From Akkermansia muciniphila (GTDB taxonomy: Bacteria > Verrucomicrobiota > Verrucomicrobiia > Verrucomicrobiales > Akkermansiaceae), in assembly GCA_945883695.1 (NCBI GenBank), contig CAMCYK010000001.1:40730-104729 (forward strand): a stretch of DNA of 64,000 nucleotides, in the 5' to 3' direction. Both the position numbers and the translations under genes were made by a program. The notes under the pieces are model-generated. The model had not been told where the DNA came from. It made no database searches and was given only the letters and a program-made list of their open reading frames with translations. This document shows positions 47,901 through 56,706 of this stretch, piece by piece. Each line of letters starts with the position of its first letter. Positions within the stretch are counted from its first letter, which is position 1.

Positions 47901-48244
47901 AGGACGCCACCATCCGCCAGAAGCGCGGCCAGAAGCAGGAAGCGCTGCTCGCCGGCAAGCCTTCCGCCGACTCCCCGGTGACGATCAACACGCTGCGCAT
48001 CCCGGTCGATTCGGTGAAGGTCGCCTGCCAGGAGGCCTGCCCGGCCGACGCCATCACCTTCGGCAACAAGCTCGACGGCGACCAGTCATCCATGATGCGG
48101 GCCAAGGGCGTCGAGCGGAACTACGACCTGCTCCACTACGTCGGCACCACCCCGCGCACCAGCTACCTCGCGCGGGTCAAGAATCCGAATGCCGCGATGC
48201 CCGATCACAAGTGGATCGGCAAAGCCACCATCCACATGCACTGA
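44903..48244 (+). CDS. actB: alternative complex III subunit B, fused molybdopterin-like and iron-sulfur protein
   Basis: This 1113-residue periplasmic subunit has a Tat-type signal (residues 55-78, RRSFMKLMGASTALAGLGLA) followed by Cys, so it may also be lipidated. Residues 85-720 resemble a molybdopterin oxidoreductase but, as in known ActB, without an N-terminal FeS site. The C-terminal third is an FeS protein with four cysteine groups: 'CMGCNACLVACQAEN', 'CVQCESAPCETVCPVN', 'CIGTRYCANNCPYKAR', and 'CTYCVQRLKD' with 'CQEACPADA'. This fits three 4Fe-4S and one 3Fe-4S clusters. It carries electrons from quinol oxidised at ActC to the ActA haems. Confidence 0.95.
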   Translation: MSKRIWQHPEIPAGETTVSWRGIGQLEDSPAFRTWMEREFPQGVAEMTSEADAETSRRSFMKLMGASTALAGLGLASCRRPESFIVPYSKAPEWVIPGKATYYASSMPGAAGATPLVVTTFEGRPTKLAPNTLHPDAAGTDAFVQASILDLYSPSRSKKTLKQGKPASRADFETVIAGLAADPSAKIGFVFGRDVSPTRARMVKELAAKFASAKFYGYEALEGSASRVLGDGVRQLVDFSTADRILTIDCDFASLDPQGPVTPFFDRRKPEGKTYSDKPDAGAMNRLYSIESAFSMTGGMADHRLRVRPSQLLALVAHLARRVDASGLAGLIVNVPTLTDEKLTQWMDAMAEDLKGAQGKAVILAGSRLPEAIQALVLALNSKLGAIGEGKPLRHVRSGSEGLGDLAALKADLEAGTVETLVLLTPANPVFDAPADLKFGEALAKAKTVIHLGARTDATAHAATWHVPASHYLESWSDARSATGVYTVVQPMILPLYGECVSEFEILAALLSDDGKLVSGEGENGTPSPAHDVVKQTFEAIGGKGSEPWRKLLREGFHAGSTFEVAEVKAPDTAVPAPVAAPDETFDVIFATDASVYDGRWIDNGWLQEAPDPITKQSWDNAAMIAPQTAKDMGIYEEVVALETWNAAKGPDSEGEHRTAPMIELTVNGEKIEIPVMISFGQAENTIVIPLGYGQGFDGEDKFNRNAKGTAPAGHVGQVGVNSGFNGYPLRTTATSYFATGATVAKTGKRYPMAVVQEHHAMYGRALAREVSTIDSGDHKGNFAKQLHGVRYQGNDGHAPPNISLYKQEDKAGRPLISDPLHQWAMSIDLSSCMGCNACLVACQAENNIPIVGKQQLAMGREMHWIRMDRYYAIDSGNTFDPGNPALIPQPVACVQCESAPCETVCPVNATIHTEDGLNAMAYNRCIGTRYCANNCPYKARRFNFFDYNKRNPLIAHNLYHGPFGEKHVGEAPHLQRNPNVTVRMRGVMEKCTYCVQRLKDATIRQKRGQKQEALLAGKPSADSPVTINTLRIPVDSVKVACQEACPADAITFGNKLDGDQSSMMRAKGVERNYDLLHYVGTTPRTSYLARVKNPNAAMPDHKWIGKATIHMH

Positions 48245-48366
48245 GACGCAAGACTTGAAGACACAAGACTCAAGACCGGACCATTAAGATGAAAGACATC
48301 CTAACCAGCACGCACGACGCGCGGCCTTCCGGTCTTGCGTCTTGAGTCTTTCCGTCTTGCGTCTTT
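48244..48366. repeat. inverted 'aagacgcaagac' repeats between actB and actC
   Basis: 'agacgcaagacttgaagac' starts at the actB stop (48244-48276). The opposite orientation 'gtcttgcgtcttgagtctt' fills 48332-48366. The arms can pair over a spacer of about 55 bases. No gene lies between them. Confidence 0.7.
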
Positions 48367-48395
48367 TCCCCGCCTAACTTTCCGACCAGATCACC

Positions 48396-49895
<1,500 letters not shown>

Positions 49896-49903
49896 AACCT
49901 CTC

Positions 49904-49937
49904 CTTTGGCACTTGGACCTTCTTACTTGGAACTTCA
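49904..49937. repeat. 'ttggcacttgg' repeat before actD
   Basis: 'tttggcacttggaccttc' then 'ttacttggaacttcag' occupies the gap just before the actD start. It is the same family as 15557-15656 and is inverted relative to 50507-50541. Confidence 0.6.
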
Positions 49938-49941
49938 GACA

Positions 49942-50496
49942 GTGAGTAATACCCGCAAACGCGTCTACGGCTACCTCGCCGAGTTCTCCAGCGCCTCCGC
50001 CCTCTACAAGGCGGCTGAAAAGATGCGCGATGCCGGCTTCCGCAAGTGGGATTGCCACTCGCCCTATCCGGTCCACGGGCTCGACGGCGCGATGGGCCTG
50101 AAGCGCTCGATCCTCCCCTGGTTCGTGTTCTTCGGCGGGATGATCGGTTGTGCCACCGGCTTCGGCCTCGCCTACGTCACGCAGGTCGAGTGGTACGGCA
50201 CGATCGTCCAGGGCAAGCCGGTGAACATCTTCACCGTCCCGGCCTTCTTCCCCATCATGTTCGAGCTGACGATCCTGCTCGCCGGCTTTGCCACGCTGTT
50301 CGGGCTGCTCGCCCTGATGAGATTGCCGCGGCTCAATCACCCGCTGTTCGCCTCCCGCCAGTTCCACCGCGCGACCGACGACGCCTTCTTCATCGCGGTC
50401 GAAGCCCGCGATCCGAAATTCAGCCCCGATGGCACCCGCAAGTTCCTCGAGGACATCGGCGGCAAGAGCATCGAACTCGTCGAAGAGGAGGACTGA
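49942..50496 (+). CDS. actD: alternative complex III subunit D (DUF3341)
   Basis: This 184-residue DUF3341 protein is ActD of ACIII. The cytoplasmic N-terminus 'KRVYGYLAEFSSASALYKAA' and 'KWDCHSPYPVHGLDGAMGL' are family marks. Two membrane helices follow (residues about 57-80 and 95-120), then 'HPLFASRQFHRATDDAFFIA'. The best start is GTG at 49942 (VSNTRKRVYGY). An in-frame ATG at 49906 would translate the intergenic repeat and is less likely. Confidence 0.92.
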   Translation: MSNTRKRVYGYLAEFSSASALYKAAEKMRDAGFRKWDCHSPYPVHGLDGAMGLKRSILPWFVFFGGMIGCATGFGLAYVTQVEWYGTIVQGKPVNIFTVPAFFPIMFELTILLAGFATLFGLLALMRLPRLNHPLFASRQFHRATDDAFFIAVEARDPKFSPDGTRKFLEDIGGKSIELVEEED

Positions 50497-50506
50497 TGGA
50501 GAGCCC

Positions 50507-50541
50507 GAAGTTCCAAGTGAAAAGTCCCAAGTTCCAAGTTT
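50507..50541. repeat. 'aagttccaag' repeat between actD and actE
   Basis: 'aagttccaagtgaaaagtc' then 'ccaagttccaagtttcag' fills the gap between actD and actE. It is complementary to the 49904-49937 tract, so the actD segment of the mRNA could be bounded by a long-range stem. Confidence 0.6.
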
Positions 50542-50548
50542 CAGACCT

Positions 50549-51238
50549 GTGAAATATTTCTTCCTCGCCTACGCGATCATCGCGGTCCTGTTCATCGGCC
50601 TCATGCCGACGCGGGGCGCGAAGTCCCCGGACACCCCGATCCGCCTGTTCCCGGACATGGATGAGCAGGACAAGCTCAAGGCCCAGAAGCCTTCCGCATT
50701 CTTCGCCGACGGCAGGGGCTCGCGCCTGCCGGTCCCCGGCACCCAGCCGCTCGGCTTCAACGAGACCGGCGCGTCGGAGATCGGCGGCATCCACGAGCTC
50801 GAGTTCGGCGGCGGCACCGGCTACTACGCCACCGGCGGGATCGACGACTACTTCGCGACCGGCATGCCGGAGGATCTCAAGCTCAGCGCGGAGACGGTCG
50901 GCGCCTTCCTCGAGCGCGGCCGCGACGCCTACAACATCAACTGCGCGATCTGCCATGGCGCGTCGGGCGACGGCCAGGGCATCACCGGCCAGTTCGGCGT
51001 CCCCGGCATCGCCAACCTGACCCAGGAAAACTTCGGCCCCGGCGCCTACCCCGACGGCCGGATGTTCGACGTGATCTCCAACGGCAAGGGCAACATGGGT
51101 GCTTACAAGCACAACATCCCGCTGCGCGACCGCTGGGCGGTCGTCGCTTACGTCCGCGCCCTGCAAACCGCCCGCAAGGCTCCCTACGGCGCCGTGAAAG
51201 AAGCCTTCGACAAGGGCACCGCCGGCCAAGCCCAGTAA
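50549..51238 (+). CDS. actE: alternative complex III subunit E, monohaem cytochrome c
   Basis: This 229-residue protein has an N-terminal membrane anchor or signal (residues 1-19, KYFFLAYAIIAVLFIGLMP). A periplasmic cytochrome c domain has one haem site, CAICH (about residue 133), in 'GRDAYNINCAICHGASGDGQ'. A likely axial Met is in 'ISNGKGNMGAYKHNIPLRDR'. The end 'WAVVAYVRALQTARKAPYG' is typical of ActE. It receives electrons from ActA and passes them on. GTG at 50549 gives the natural N-terminus; the frame is open upstream through the repeat. Confidence 0.92.
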   Translation: MKYFFLAYAIIAVLFIGLMPTRGAKSPDTPIRLFPDMDEQDKLKAQKPSAFFADGRGSRLPVPGTQPLGFNETGASEIGGIHELEFGGGTGYYATGGIDDYFATGMPEDLKLSAETVGAFLERGRDAYNINCAICHGASGDGQGITGQFGVPGIANLTQENFGPGAYPDGRMFDVISNGKGNMGAYKHNIPLRDRWAVVAYVRALQTARKAPYGAVKEAFDKGTAGQAQ

Positions 51239-51259
51239 TCTCCCGCTTTCCCCACCGAA

Positions 51260-52651
51260 ATGGCACACCACTTCGTTACTTCAGCCGACATCCCGGTCGA
51301 CGGCGAGCGCCTCGTCCACTCCAAGGTCGAGTCCGCCAAACGCGTCGCCGGCGGCGTGGCCCTCTTGACCGGCCTGATCAGCGCCTACCTGCTGTTCATC
51401 GCCCCGGAAAAGATCCAGGCGCCCTTCGCCTACTCCTGGCTGTTCGCCTTCTTCTTCTTCTTCACCCTCGCGGTCGGCGGTTGCTTCTGGACCCTGCTCC
51501 ACAACGTCTCCAACTCGGGGTGGGGGACCTCGGTCCGCCGCGTGATGGAGAACCTCGGCTCGGTCTTCCCGTGGATGGCGATCTTCGCGATCCCGCTGGC
51601 CTGCCCGCTGGTCCAGCGCTGGCTCTTCGAATGGATGAACATCCACCGCGACGCGATGGAGGCCGGCGGCAAGGTGTTCGACGGTGGCTGGCGCACGATG
51701 TTCGGCTTCTACGGCAGTCCCTCGATGGAGAAGGCCCTCGAAGCCGACCACCAGGCGCTGCTGGTCAACAAGCAGTGGTACATGAACCAGTTCGCCTTCT
51801 ACGTGCGCTTCGCCTTCTACTTCGTCGGCCTCGGCCTGGTGATCCGCACCCTGCGGAAGTTCTCCACCGCCCAGGACAGCGAACCGAACCCGGGCACGCG
51901 GAACCTCTTCAAGGCCCGTTTCCATTCGACCTACACGCTGATCATCTTCGCCATCACCATCACCTTCGCCGGCATCGACCTGCTGCAGGGGATGAAGTTC
52001 GACTGGTTCTCCACGATGTGGGGGGTGTACCTGTTCGCCGGCGCCGCGCTGAACTCGATGGCGGTGATCATCATCACCTGCACCCTGATGATGAAGGCCG
52101 GCTACATGAAGAAGGTCGTCGGTCCGGAGCACTTCCACATCATGGGCAAGCTGCTGCTCGCCTTCACGATCTTCTGGGCCTACATCGCCTTCTCCCAGTA
52201 TTTCCTGATCTGGTATGCCAACATCGCCGAGGAGACCTCGTGGTTCCTGATCCGCAACACCGGCGGCTGGAACACCGCCAGCATCGCGCTGGTCTTCGGC
52301 CACTTCGTCATCCCCTTCGTCATCCTGCTCCAGGCCTGGTTGAAGAGGAATCCCAAGTACCTGAGCATCGTCGCCGGCTACACCCTGGTGATGCACATCC
52401 TCGACCACTACATCATCGTCATCCCGGAGCGCTCGGTTTCCCTCTACGCGATGGCCCTCAAGCACGTCCCCGGCACCGAGACCTTCGCCACGGTCACCAC
52501 CACGGTCCCCGGCGCCTTCTGGGGTGACATCCTCGCCTTCGTGGCGGTCGGCTCCGGCTTCCTGTTCTTCTACCTGCGCGCCTTGACCCAGACCGCCATC
52601 TACCCTCATCGCGATCCCCGCATCCTCGAATCCGCCAACGTCTCGAACTGA
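51260..52651 (+). CDS. actF: alternative complex III subunit F, NrfD-like membrane protein
   Basis: This 463-residue integral membrane protein has about ten helices, such as 'AGGVALLTGLISAYLLFIAP', 'WLFAFFFFFTLAVGGCFWTL', 'TLIIFAITITFAGIDLLQGM' and 'LLLAFTIFWAYIAFSQYFLI'. 'FTIFWAYIAFSQYFLIWY' is diagnostic of ActF. It is homologous to ActC but is the partner half of the membrane core, often proposed as part of a proton path. It ends at an 'aagacgcaagac' repeat. Confidence 0.93.
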   Translation: MAHHFVTSADIPVDGERLVHSKVESAKRVAGGVALLTGLISAYLLFIAPEKIQAPFAYSWLFAFFFFFTLAVGGCFWTLLHNVSNSGWGTSVRRVMENLGSVFPWMAIFAIPLACPLVQRWLFEWMNIHRDAMEAGGKVFDGGWRTMFGFYGSPSMEKALEADHQALLVNKQWYMNQFAFYVRFAFYFVGLGLVIRTLRKFSTAQDSEPNPGTRNLFKARFHSTYTLIIFAITITFAGIDLLQGMKFDWFSTMWGVYLFAGAALNSMAVIIITCTLMMKAGYMKKVVGPEHFHIMGKLLLAFTIFWAYIAFSQYFLIWYANIAEETSWFLIRNTGGWNTASIALVFGHFVIPFVILLQAWLKRNPKYLSIVAGYTLVMHILDHYIIVIPERSVSLYAMALKHVPGTETFATVTTTVPGAFWGDILAFVAVGSGFLFFYLRALTQTAIYPHRDPRILESANVSN

Positions 52652-52740
52652 GACGAGACGGAAGACTTCAAGACGCAAGACACAAGAACTGAACCCGCCA
52701 TTTCTTTCACGGATCACTGATCACTGATCACTTGGCACCC
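52651..52740. repeat. 'aagacgcaagac' repeat followed by 'gatcact' tandem repeat
   Basis: 'agacgagacggaagacttc' then 'aagacgcaagacacaag' (52651-52688) follows the actF stop. At about 52711-52733 the 7-base unit 'gatcact' is repeated three times in tandem. This is the gap before the cytochrome c / CcoN-like module. Confidence 0.6.
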
Positions 52741-52751
52741 TGCCTTTCCCC

Positions 52752-53552
52752 ATGTCCTCATCCAGCGACAATCCCCTGCTCCGTTTCGCCGCCTTCTGGT
52801 GGGCGCTCGGCGTGTTCATGCTGTTCGGCGTGATCCTGCTCGTTCTCAAGTTTACCTCCGGTTCCGCCGGGAAAGCCGACCCGCTTGAGGAAGCCGCGGC
52901 CGCCCGGCGTTACGAGATCCGCCAGACGGTGACCGCAGCCCAGGAGGCAGCCCTCGGTTACAAGGAGGTCGAGAAGGGCAAGGTCGTCCAAGTACGGCCG
53001 CAGGATGTCTTCGAACTGGTCGGGCAGGAACTCCTGGCGGCCAAGCCGGTCGCCGTCGCGAAACCCGAGCAGATCATTCCGGGATCGCCGCGCCAATTGG
53101 CCGTCGCCAACGAGCCGGTCGTCGATGTCGCCGCGGTTGATGCGCTGACCCCGGCCGCGGACGCCGCGATCGACCCCGCGCTGATCGAAGCCGGCAAGGC
53201 CCAGTATATGGCGGGCACTTGCTTCGCCTGTCACGGCCCGAACGGCGAAGGCGGTCCGGTCGGCCCGACTCTCACCGAGTCCGAGTGGGTGAGCGGCCCC
53301 GTTTCCAACCTGATCCGCATCCAGCTCCGCGGCCTGCAAGGTCCGATCCAGCTGAAGGGCGCCACTTACACCCCGCTCGCCCCGATGGCCCCGCTCGCCC
53401 ACCAGACCGACGAGCAGATCGCCGCAGTGCTGACCTTCATCCGCAACAGCTTCGGCAACAAGGCTTCCGCCGTGCTGCCGGAGCAGGTGAAAATGCTCCG
53501 CTCCGAGGTCGGCAAGCCGATGCTCACCGAAGCCGAGCTGATCAAACCCTGA
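52752..53552 (+). CDS. membrane-anchored monohaem cytochrome c (module gene 1)
   Basis: This 266-residue protein has an N-terminal membrane helix (residues 11-33, FAAFWWALGVFMLFGVILLV) and an Ala/Val-rich linker. A cytochrome c domain has one haem site, CFACH (about 157-161), with 'TESEWVSGPVSNLIRIQLRG' and a probable axial Met in 'TPLAPMAPLAHQTDEQ'. Its C-terminal domain is clearly paralogous to that of the cytochrome at 55921 (shared '.SEWV.G' and 'FIRNSFGN/FVRNAFGN'). The two paralogs flank the CcoN-like/CcoO-like pair. Confidence 0.88.
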   Translation: MSSSSDNPLLRFAAFWWALGVFMLFGVILLVLKFTSGSAGKADPLEEAAAARRYEIRQTVTAAQEAALGYKEVEKGKVVQVRPQDVFELVGQELLAAKPVAVAKPEQIIPGSPRQLAVANEPVVDVAAVDALTPAADAAIDPALIEAGKAQYMAGTCFACHGPNGEGGPVGPTLTESEWVSGPVSNLIRIQLRGLQGPIQLKGATYTPLAPMAPLAHQTDEQIAAVLTFIRNSFGNKASAVLPEQVKMLRSEVGKPMLTEAELIKP

Positions 53553-53582
53553 TCTTCCCCGTCCCACGGCCCACGCTTTCCC

Positions 53583-55097
53583 ATGTCCCAAGCCATTTCC
53601 ACCATTCCGGCGAACGACCCGGCCCGCCGCGCGGAGATCGATCGCTCGCTGCGCCACCCGGTGATGTTCTTTTTCACCAGCGGCGCCGCCTGGCTGGCCG
53701 TGGCCATCCTGCTCGGCATCCTCTCGTCGGCCAAGGTCCATAGCCCGGGCTTCCTCGACGGGTATTCCTTCCTGACCTACGGCCGCGTGCAAGCGGCCCA
53801 TCTCAACGCGCTGATCTACGGCTGGGGCTGCCAGGCCGCCTTCGGCATGCTGGTCTGGTTGATGGCCCGGCTGTCCCGCCAGGAATGCCGTGCCGCCGGG
53901 GTCATTCTCACCGCCGGCCATATTTGGAACCTTGCCGTTTCGCTCGGAGTGATCGGCATCCTCGCCGGCAAAGGAACCGGCGTCCCGTGGATGGAATTTC
54001 CGGTCTTCGCCTGGGTGCCGATGTTGTTCGCCTACGCGGTCATCGCCGTCTGGTCGATGATCCAATTCAAGGTTCGCCCGGCCGGCCACGTTTTCATCTC
54101 CCAGTGGTACATCCTTGCCGCGCTGATCTGGTTCCCGTGGGTTTTCGTCACCGCCCACCTGCTGATCCATGGATTTTCCGGCAGTCCGCTGATGGCCGCC
54201 GCGGTCAATGCCTGGTATCGCTCCGCCTTGCTGTTCCTCTTCTTCACGCCGACCGCCATCGCCTCGGCCTACTACCTGATTCCCAAGATCACCGGCCGCC
54301 CGGTTCACAGCTACACGCTGTCGATGCTCGGCTTCTGGTCGCTCGCCGTGATCGCCCCGTGGGCCGGCATGCAGAAGCTGGCCGGCGCGCCGATTCCCGC
54401 GTTCCTGCCTTACCTCGGAGCCGCCGCCACCATCCTGATCGCCGTCCCGGCCATCGCGGTCAGCATCAACCTCCTCAAGACCGCCGCCGGTGCCTGGGAC
54501 ACCGTGGTCAGCAGCCCGGCGCTGCGCTTCACCGTCGCCGGGGTTATCGGCCTGCTGGTCCTCGGCTTCGCCTGCACTTTCCTCAATGTCCCCGCCGTGC
54601 TGCCGCTCAGCCAGTTCAGCCTTTCCGGCTACGGCTTCGACATCCTCGCGATCTACGGCTTCTTCAGCTTCATCGCTTTCGGCATGATCTATTTCATCGT
54701 GCCCCGCATCACCCGCCGCGAGTGGCTGTCCAGCCGCCTGATCAAGATGCACTTCTACCTCTCGGTTTACGGCGTCATCACCGTCGCGCTGGTCGCGCTG
54801 TTCGGCGGGATCATGCAGGGCCAGGCCCAGGAGGACTTCAAGCAGTCGTGGGAGAACGCGATGACCTACGCCTATCCCTACGCCGTCGCGGCCACCCTGT
54901 CGTGGTGCTTCCTCCTGTTCTCCAACGTTTTCTTCTTCCTCCACCTCACGCTGATGTGGCTCCGTCTCGGCCGCCGCAGTTCGCATCCGACCCTGCTCGG
55001 ACACGGCCATCACGATGACCTTCACGACGCGACCCACGGTCCCGAAGGAGACATCGACAACGCCGGCCCCGGCTCCGCCCCGGCCCACTCGCATTAA
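53583..55097 (+). CDS. CcoN-like heme-copper oxidase subunit I lacking active-site histidines
   Basis: This 504-residue, about 12-helix protein is clearly in the cbb3 subunit I family: 'YGRVQAAHLNALIYGWGCQA', 'ISQWYILAALIWFPWVFVTA', 'AYYLIPKITGRPVHSYTLSM', 'LGFWSLAVIAPWAG' and 'IYGFFSFIAFGMIYFIVPRI'. The ligands are gone. The WYGHN CuB His is replaced in 'NAWYRSALL' (S214). The WAGxHHL pair is 'WAGMQKL' (Q264, K265). The helix-X HxH is 'YGFDILAIYGF', with no His from about 311 to 380. Only the helix-II His (H73) remains. It cannot reduce oxygen in the usual way. The gene is intact and in an operon, so it is probably functional in another role. Confidence 0.9.
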   Translation: MSQAISTIPANDPARRAEIDRSLRHPVMFFFTSGAAWLAVAILLGILSSAKVHSPGFLDGYSFLTYGRVQAAHLNALIYGWGCQAAFGMLVWLMARLSRQECRAAGVILTAGHIWNLAVSLGVIGILAGKGTGVPWMEFPVFAWVPMLFAYAVIAVWSMIQFKVRPAGHVFISQWYILAALIWFPWVFVTAHLLIHGFSGSPLMAAAVNAWYRSALLFLFFTPTAIASAYYLIPKITGRPVHSYTLSMLGFWSLAVIAPWAGMQKLAGAPIPAFLPYLGAAATILIAVPAIAVSINLLKTAAGAWDTVVSSPALRFTVAGVIGLLVLGFACTFLNVPAVLPLSQFSLSGYGFDILAIYGFFSFIAFGMIYFIVPRITRREWLSSRLIKMHFYLSVYGVITVALVALFGGIMQGQAQEDFKQSWENAMTYAYPYAVAATLSWCFLLFSNVFFFLHLTLMWLRLGRRSSHPTLLGHGHHDDLHDATHGPEGDIDNAGPGSAPAHSH

Positions 55098-55142
55098 GAA
55101 GTTCCTGATTTCGATCTTTCGAGTTCTCCAATCTCCTTTCCC

Positions 55143-55901
55143 ATGACCTTCAGCCAGTTCGCCTTCGGTCTCACCGCCGCCTTCCTCCTGCCGTGGACGG
55201 CCATGGTGGTTTTTCCGTTCTTTTCCATGCGCAACATCGAGCCGGTATCTTTCGATGAAATCGCCGACGGCAAGGAAGGGCTTTATCACCCCAAGACCAC
55301 CGGACGCGTCGCCAAAGGGGCCCAGGTGTTTGCGGAGAACGGGTGCTACCAGTGCCACACCCAGGTGATCCGTCCGACCTATGCCGGCAACGACCTGGGC
55401 CGCCCGGACTGGGCGGGCTTGAAGACCGACCCGGAACGCGGGGATACCCGCCGCGAGTCGAATGTCTTCGACTACCGCGCCGAGAAGTTCGCGCAGATCG
55501 GCGTGTCACGCCTCGGGCCGGACCTTTCAAACCTCGGCCGCCGGGTGGAAGCGCTCTACACCAAGGAGTCGAACAGCGACCCGAGAACCTGGCTCTATCT
55601 CCATCTCTACGATCCCCGCGGCAACCCGGAGCGCCCGACCTCCACCTGCCCGTCCCACCGCTTCCTGTTCGAGGAAAGAAAAATTACCGGGCAATATCCC
55701 CTCGAGGCCTTGCCCGTCGAGACTCCCGAGGGAACTTATCTCGTGCCGACCGCCGCCGCCGAAGCGCTTGTCGACTACCTGCTCTCGCTGAAGCGCGACG
55801 ACGCGCTGCCCGCCTCCATGAACCCCGCACCGGCGAAGCCCGCCGCCGCGGCTCCGGCCGCACCCGCCGCACCCGCCGCCGCCGCGCCACCCCAAGGCTG
55901 A
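55143..55901 (+). CDS. CcoO-like membrane-anchored cytochrome c
   Basis: This 252-residue protein has an N-terminal membrane helix (about residues 8-27) and one haem site, CYQCH (68-72), in the CcoO context 'GAQVFAENGCYQCHTQVIRP'. 'RLGPDLSNLG' and 'WLYLHLYDPRGNPERPTSTC' also match CcoO. In CcoO the axial Met sits in '(S/N)xMPxxxxLF'; here the aligned sequence is 'STCPSHRFLF', so C169 replaces Met. The C-terminus is Ala/Pro-rich. It pairs with the CcoN-like gene upstream (45-base gap). Confidence 0.88.
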   Translation: MTFSQFAFGLTAAFLLPWTAMVVFPFFSMRNIEPVSFDEIADGKEGLYHPKTTGRVAKGAQVFAENGCYQCHTQVIRPTYAGNDLGRPDWAGLKTDPERGDTRRESNVFDYRAEKFAQIGVSRLGPDLSNLGRRVEALYTKESNSDPRTWLYLHLYDPRGNPERPTSTCPSHRFLFEERKITGQYPLEALPVETPEGTYLVPTAAAEALVDYLLSLKRDDALPASMNPAPAKPAAAAPAAPAAPAAAAPPQG

Positions 55902-55920
55902 ACCGAATCTCAAACTTCCG

Positions 55921-56682
55921 ATGATCGATCCATCCAAGCCCGACCTCGAGGAATCGGTAAACGTCACCGAAACCCACGATCGCGTCGTCCGCGGAGCCGC
56001 CGCCGCCGCCCGCGAGAAGAAGCTCAAGGAGAACGGGGCCGAACCCGTCTCGCTCGGAGTGATGCTGCTCTGCGCCGTGCCGCTGCTCAGCGCCGGCTGG
56101 GCCCTCGGCAATGCCGGAAGCCTGTTCTCCTACAAGGCCACCTTGAAGGACGGCTACGTCCGGGTGATCCCGTCGGATGGCGAAGCCACCAAGCTGCCGG
56201 CGAAGTCCATTCTCGAAGTCTATGTTTCGAGGGGTGAAAAGCTCTACAAGACCAAGTGTTCGGGTTGCCATGGTCCGACCGGCGCGGGTGACGGCGCGCA
56301 GTATCCTTCGCTTTCGGGTTCCGAGTGGGTGACCGGCGAATCGGAGCGCCTCGCGATGATCATCCTCAACGGTCTCGCCGGCCCGACCTCGACCGGCAAG
56401 ACCTACGGTGTGATGCCGGCCCAAGGAATCGGCATGAAGGCCGAGGACCTCGCCTACCTGATGACCTTCGTCCGCAATGCCTTTGGCAACAGCAGCGGTG
56501 ACGTGGTGACCCAGGAGATGGGCACGGCGGCATTCGAAATTTCCGGCAAGCGCGCCAAGGCGGGCGAAGCGGTCAACTCCGCCGAACTCGCGGCCGATCA
56601 CCTGAAAGAACTGCCGGGCGAACCGGCGGATGCCACTCTCATGGTCGATCCCATCACTCTCGAACCGGCGGAAGCCAAGTAA
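55921..56682 (+). CDS. membrane-anchored monohaem cytochrome c (module gene 4)
   Basis: This 253-residue protein has a charged cytoplasmic N-terminus of about 40 residues, a membrane helix (about 43-62, VSLGVMLLCAVPLLSAGWAL) and a cytochrome c domain with haem site CSGCH in 'GEKLYKTKCSGCHGPTGAGD'. 'GSEWVTGESERLAMIILNGL' and 'GVMPAQGIGMKAEDLAYLMT' follow, the latter with candidate axial Met residues. It is paralogous to the cytochrome at 52752. It lies just before oxidase subunit I and may be the direct electron donor to CuA, or belong to the CcoN-like module. Confidence 0.88.
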   Translation: MIDPSKPDLEESVNVTETHDRVVRGAAAAAREKKLKENGAEPVSLGVMLLCAVPLLSAGWALGNAGSLFSYKATLKDGYVRVIPSDGEATKLPAKSILEVYVSRGEKLYKTKCSGCHGPTGAGDGAQYPSLSGSEWVTGESERLAMIILNGLAGPTSTGKTYGVMPAQGIGMKAEDLAYLMTFVRNAFGNSSGDVVTQEMGTAAFEISGKRAKAGEAVNSAELAADHLKELPGEPADATLMVDPITLEPAEAK

Positions 56683-56706
56683 GTTCAGCCCCAAACATTT
56701 CCTAGC

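Noticed and set aside
52758-55358. Antisense open frame of 866 codons opposite the cytochrome/CcoN-like module
   Set aside because: It is a codon-bias shadow of well-supported plus-strand genes, and its product is low-complexity charged sequence with no motif.
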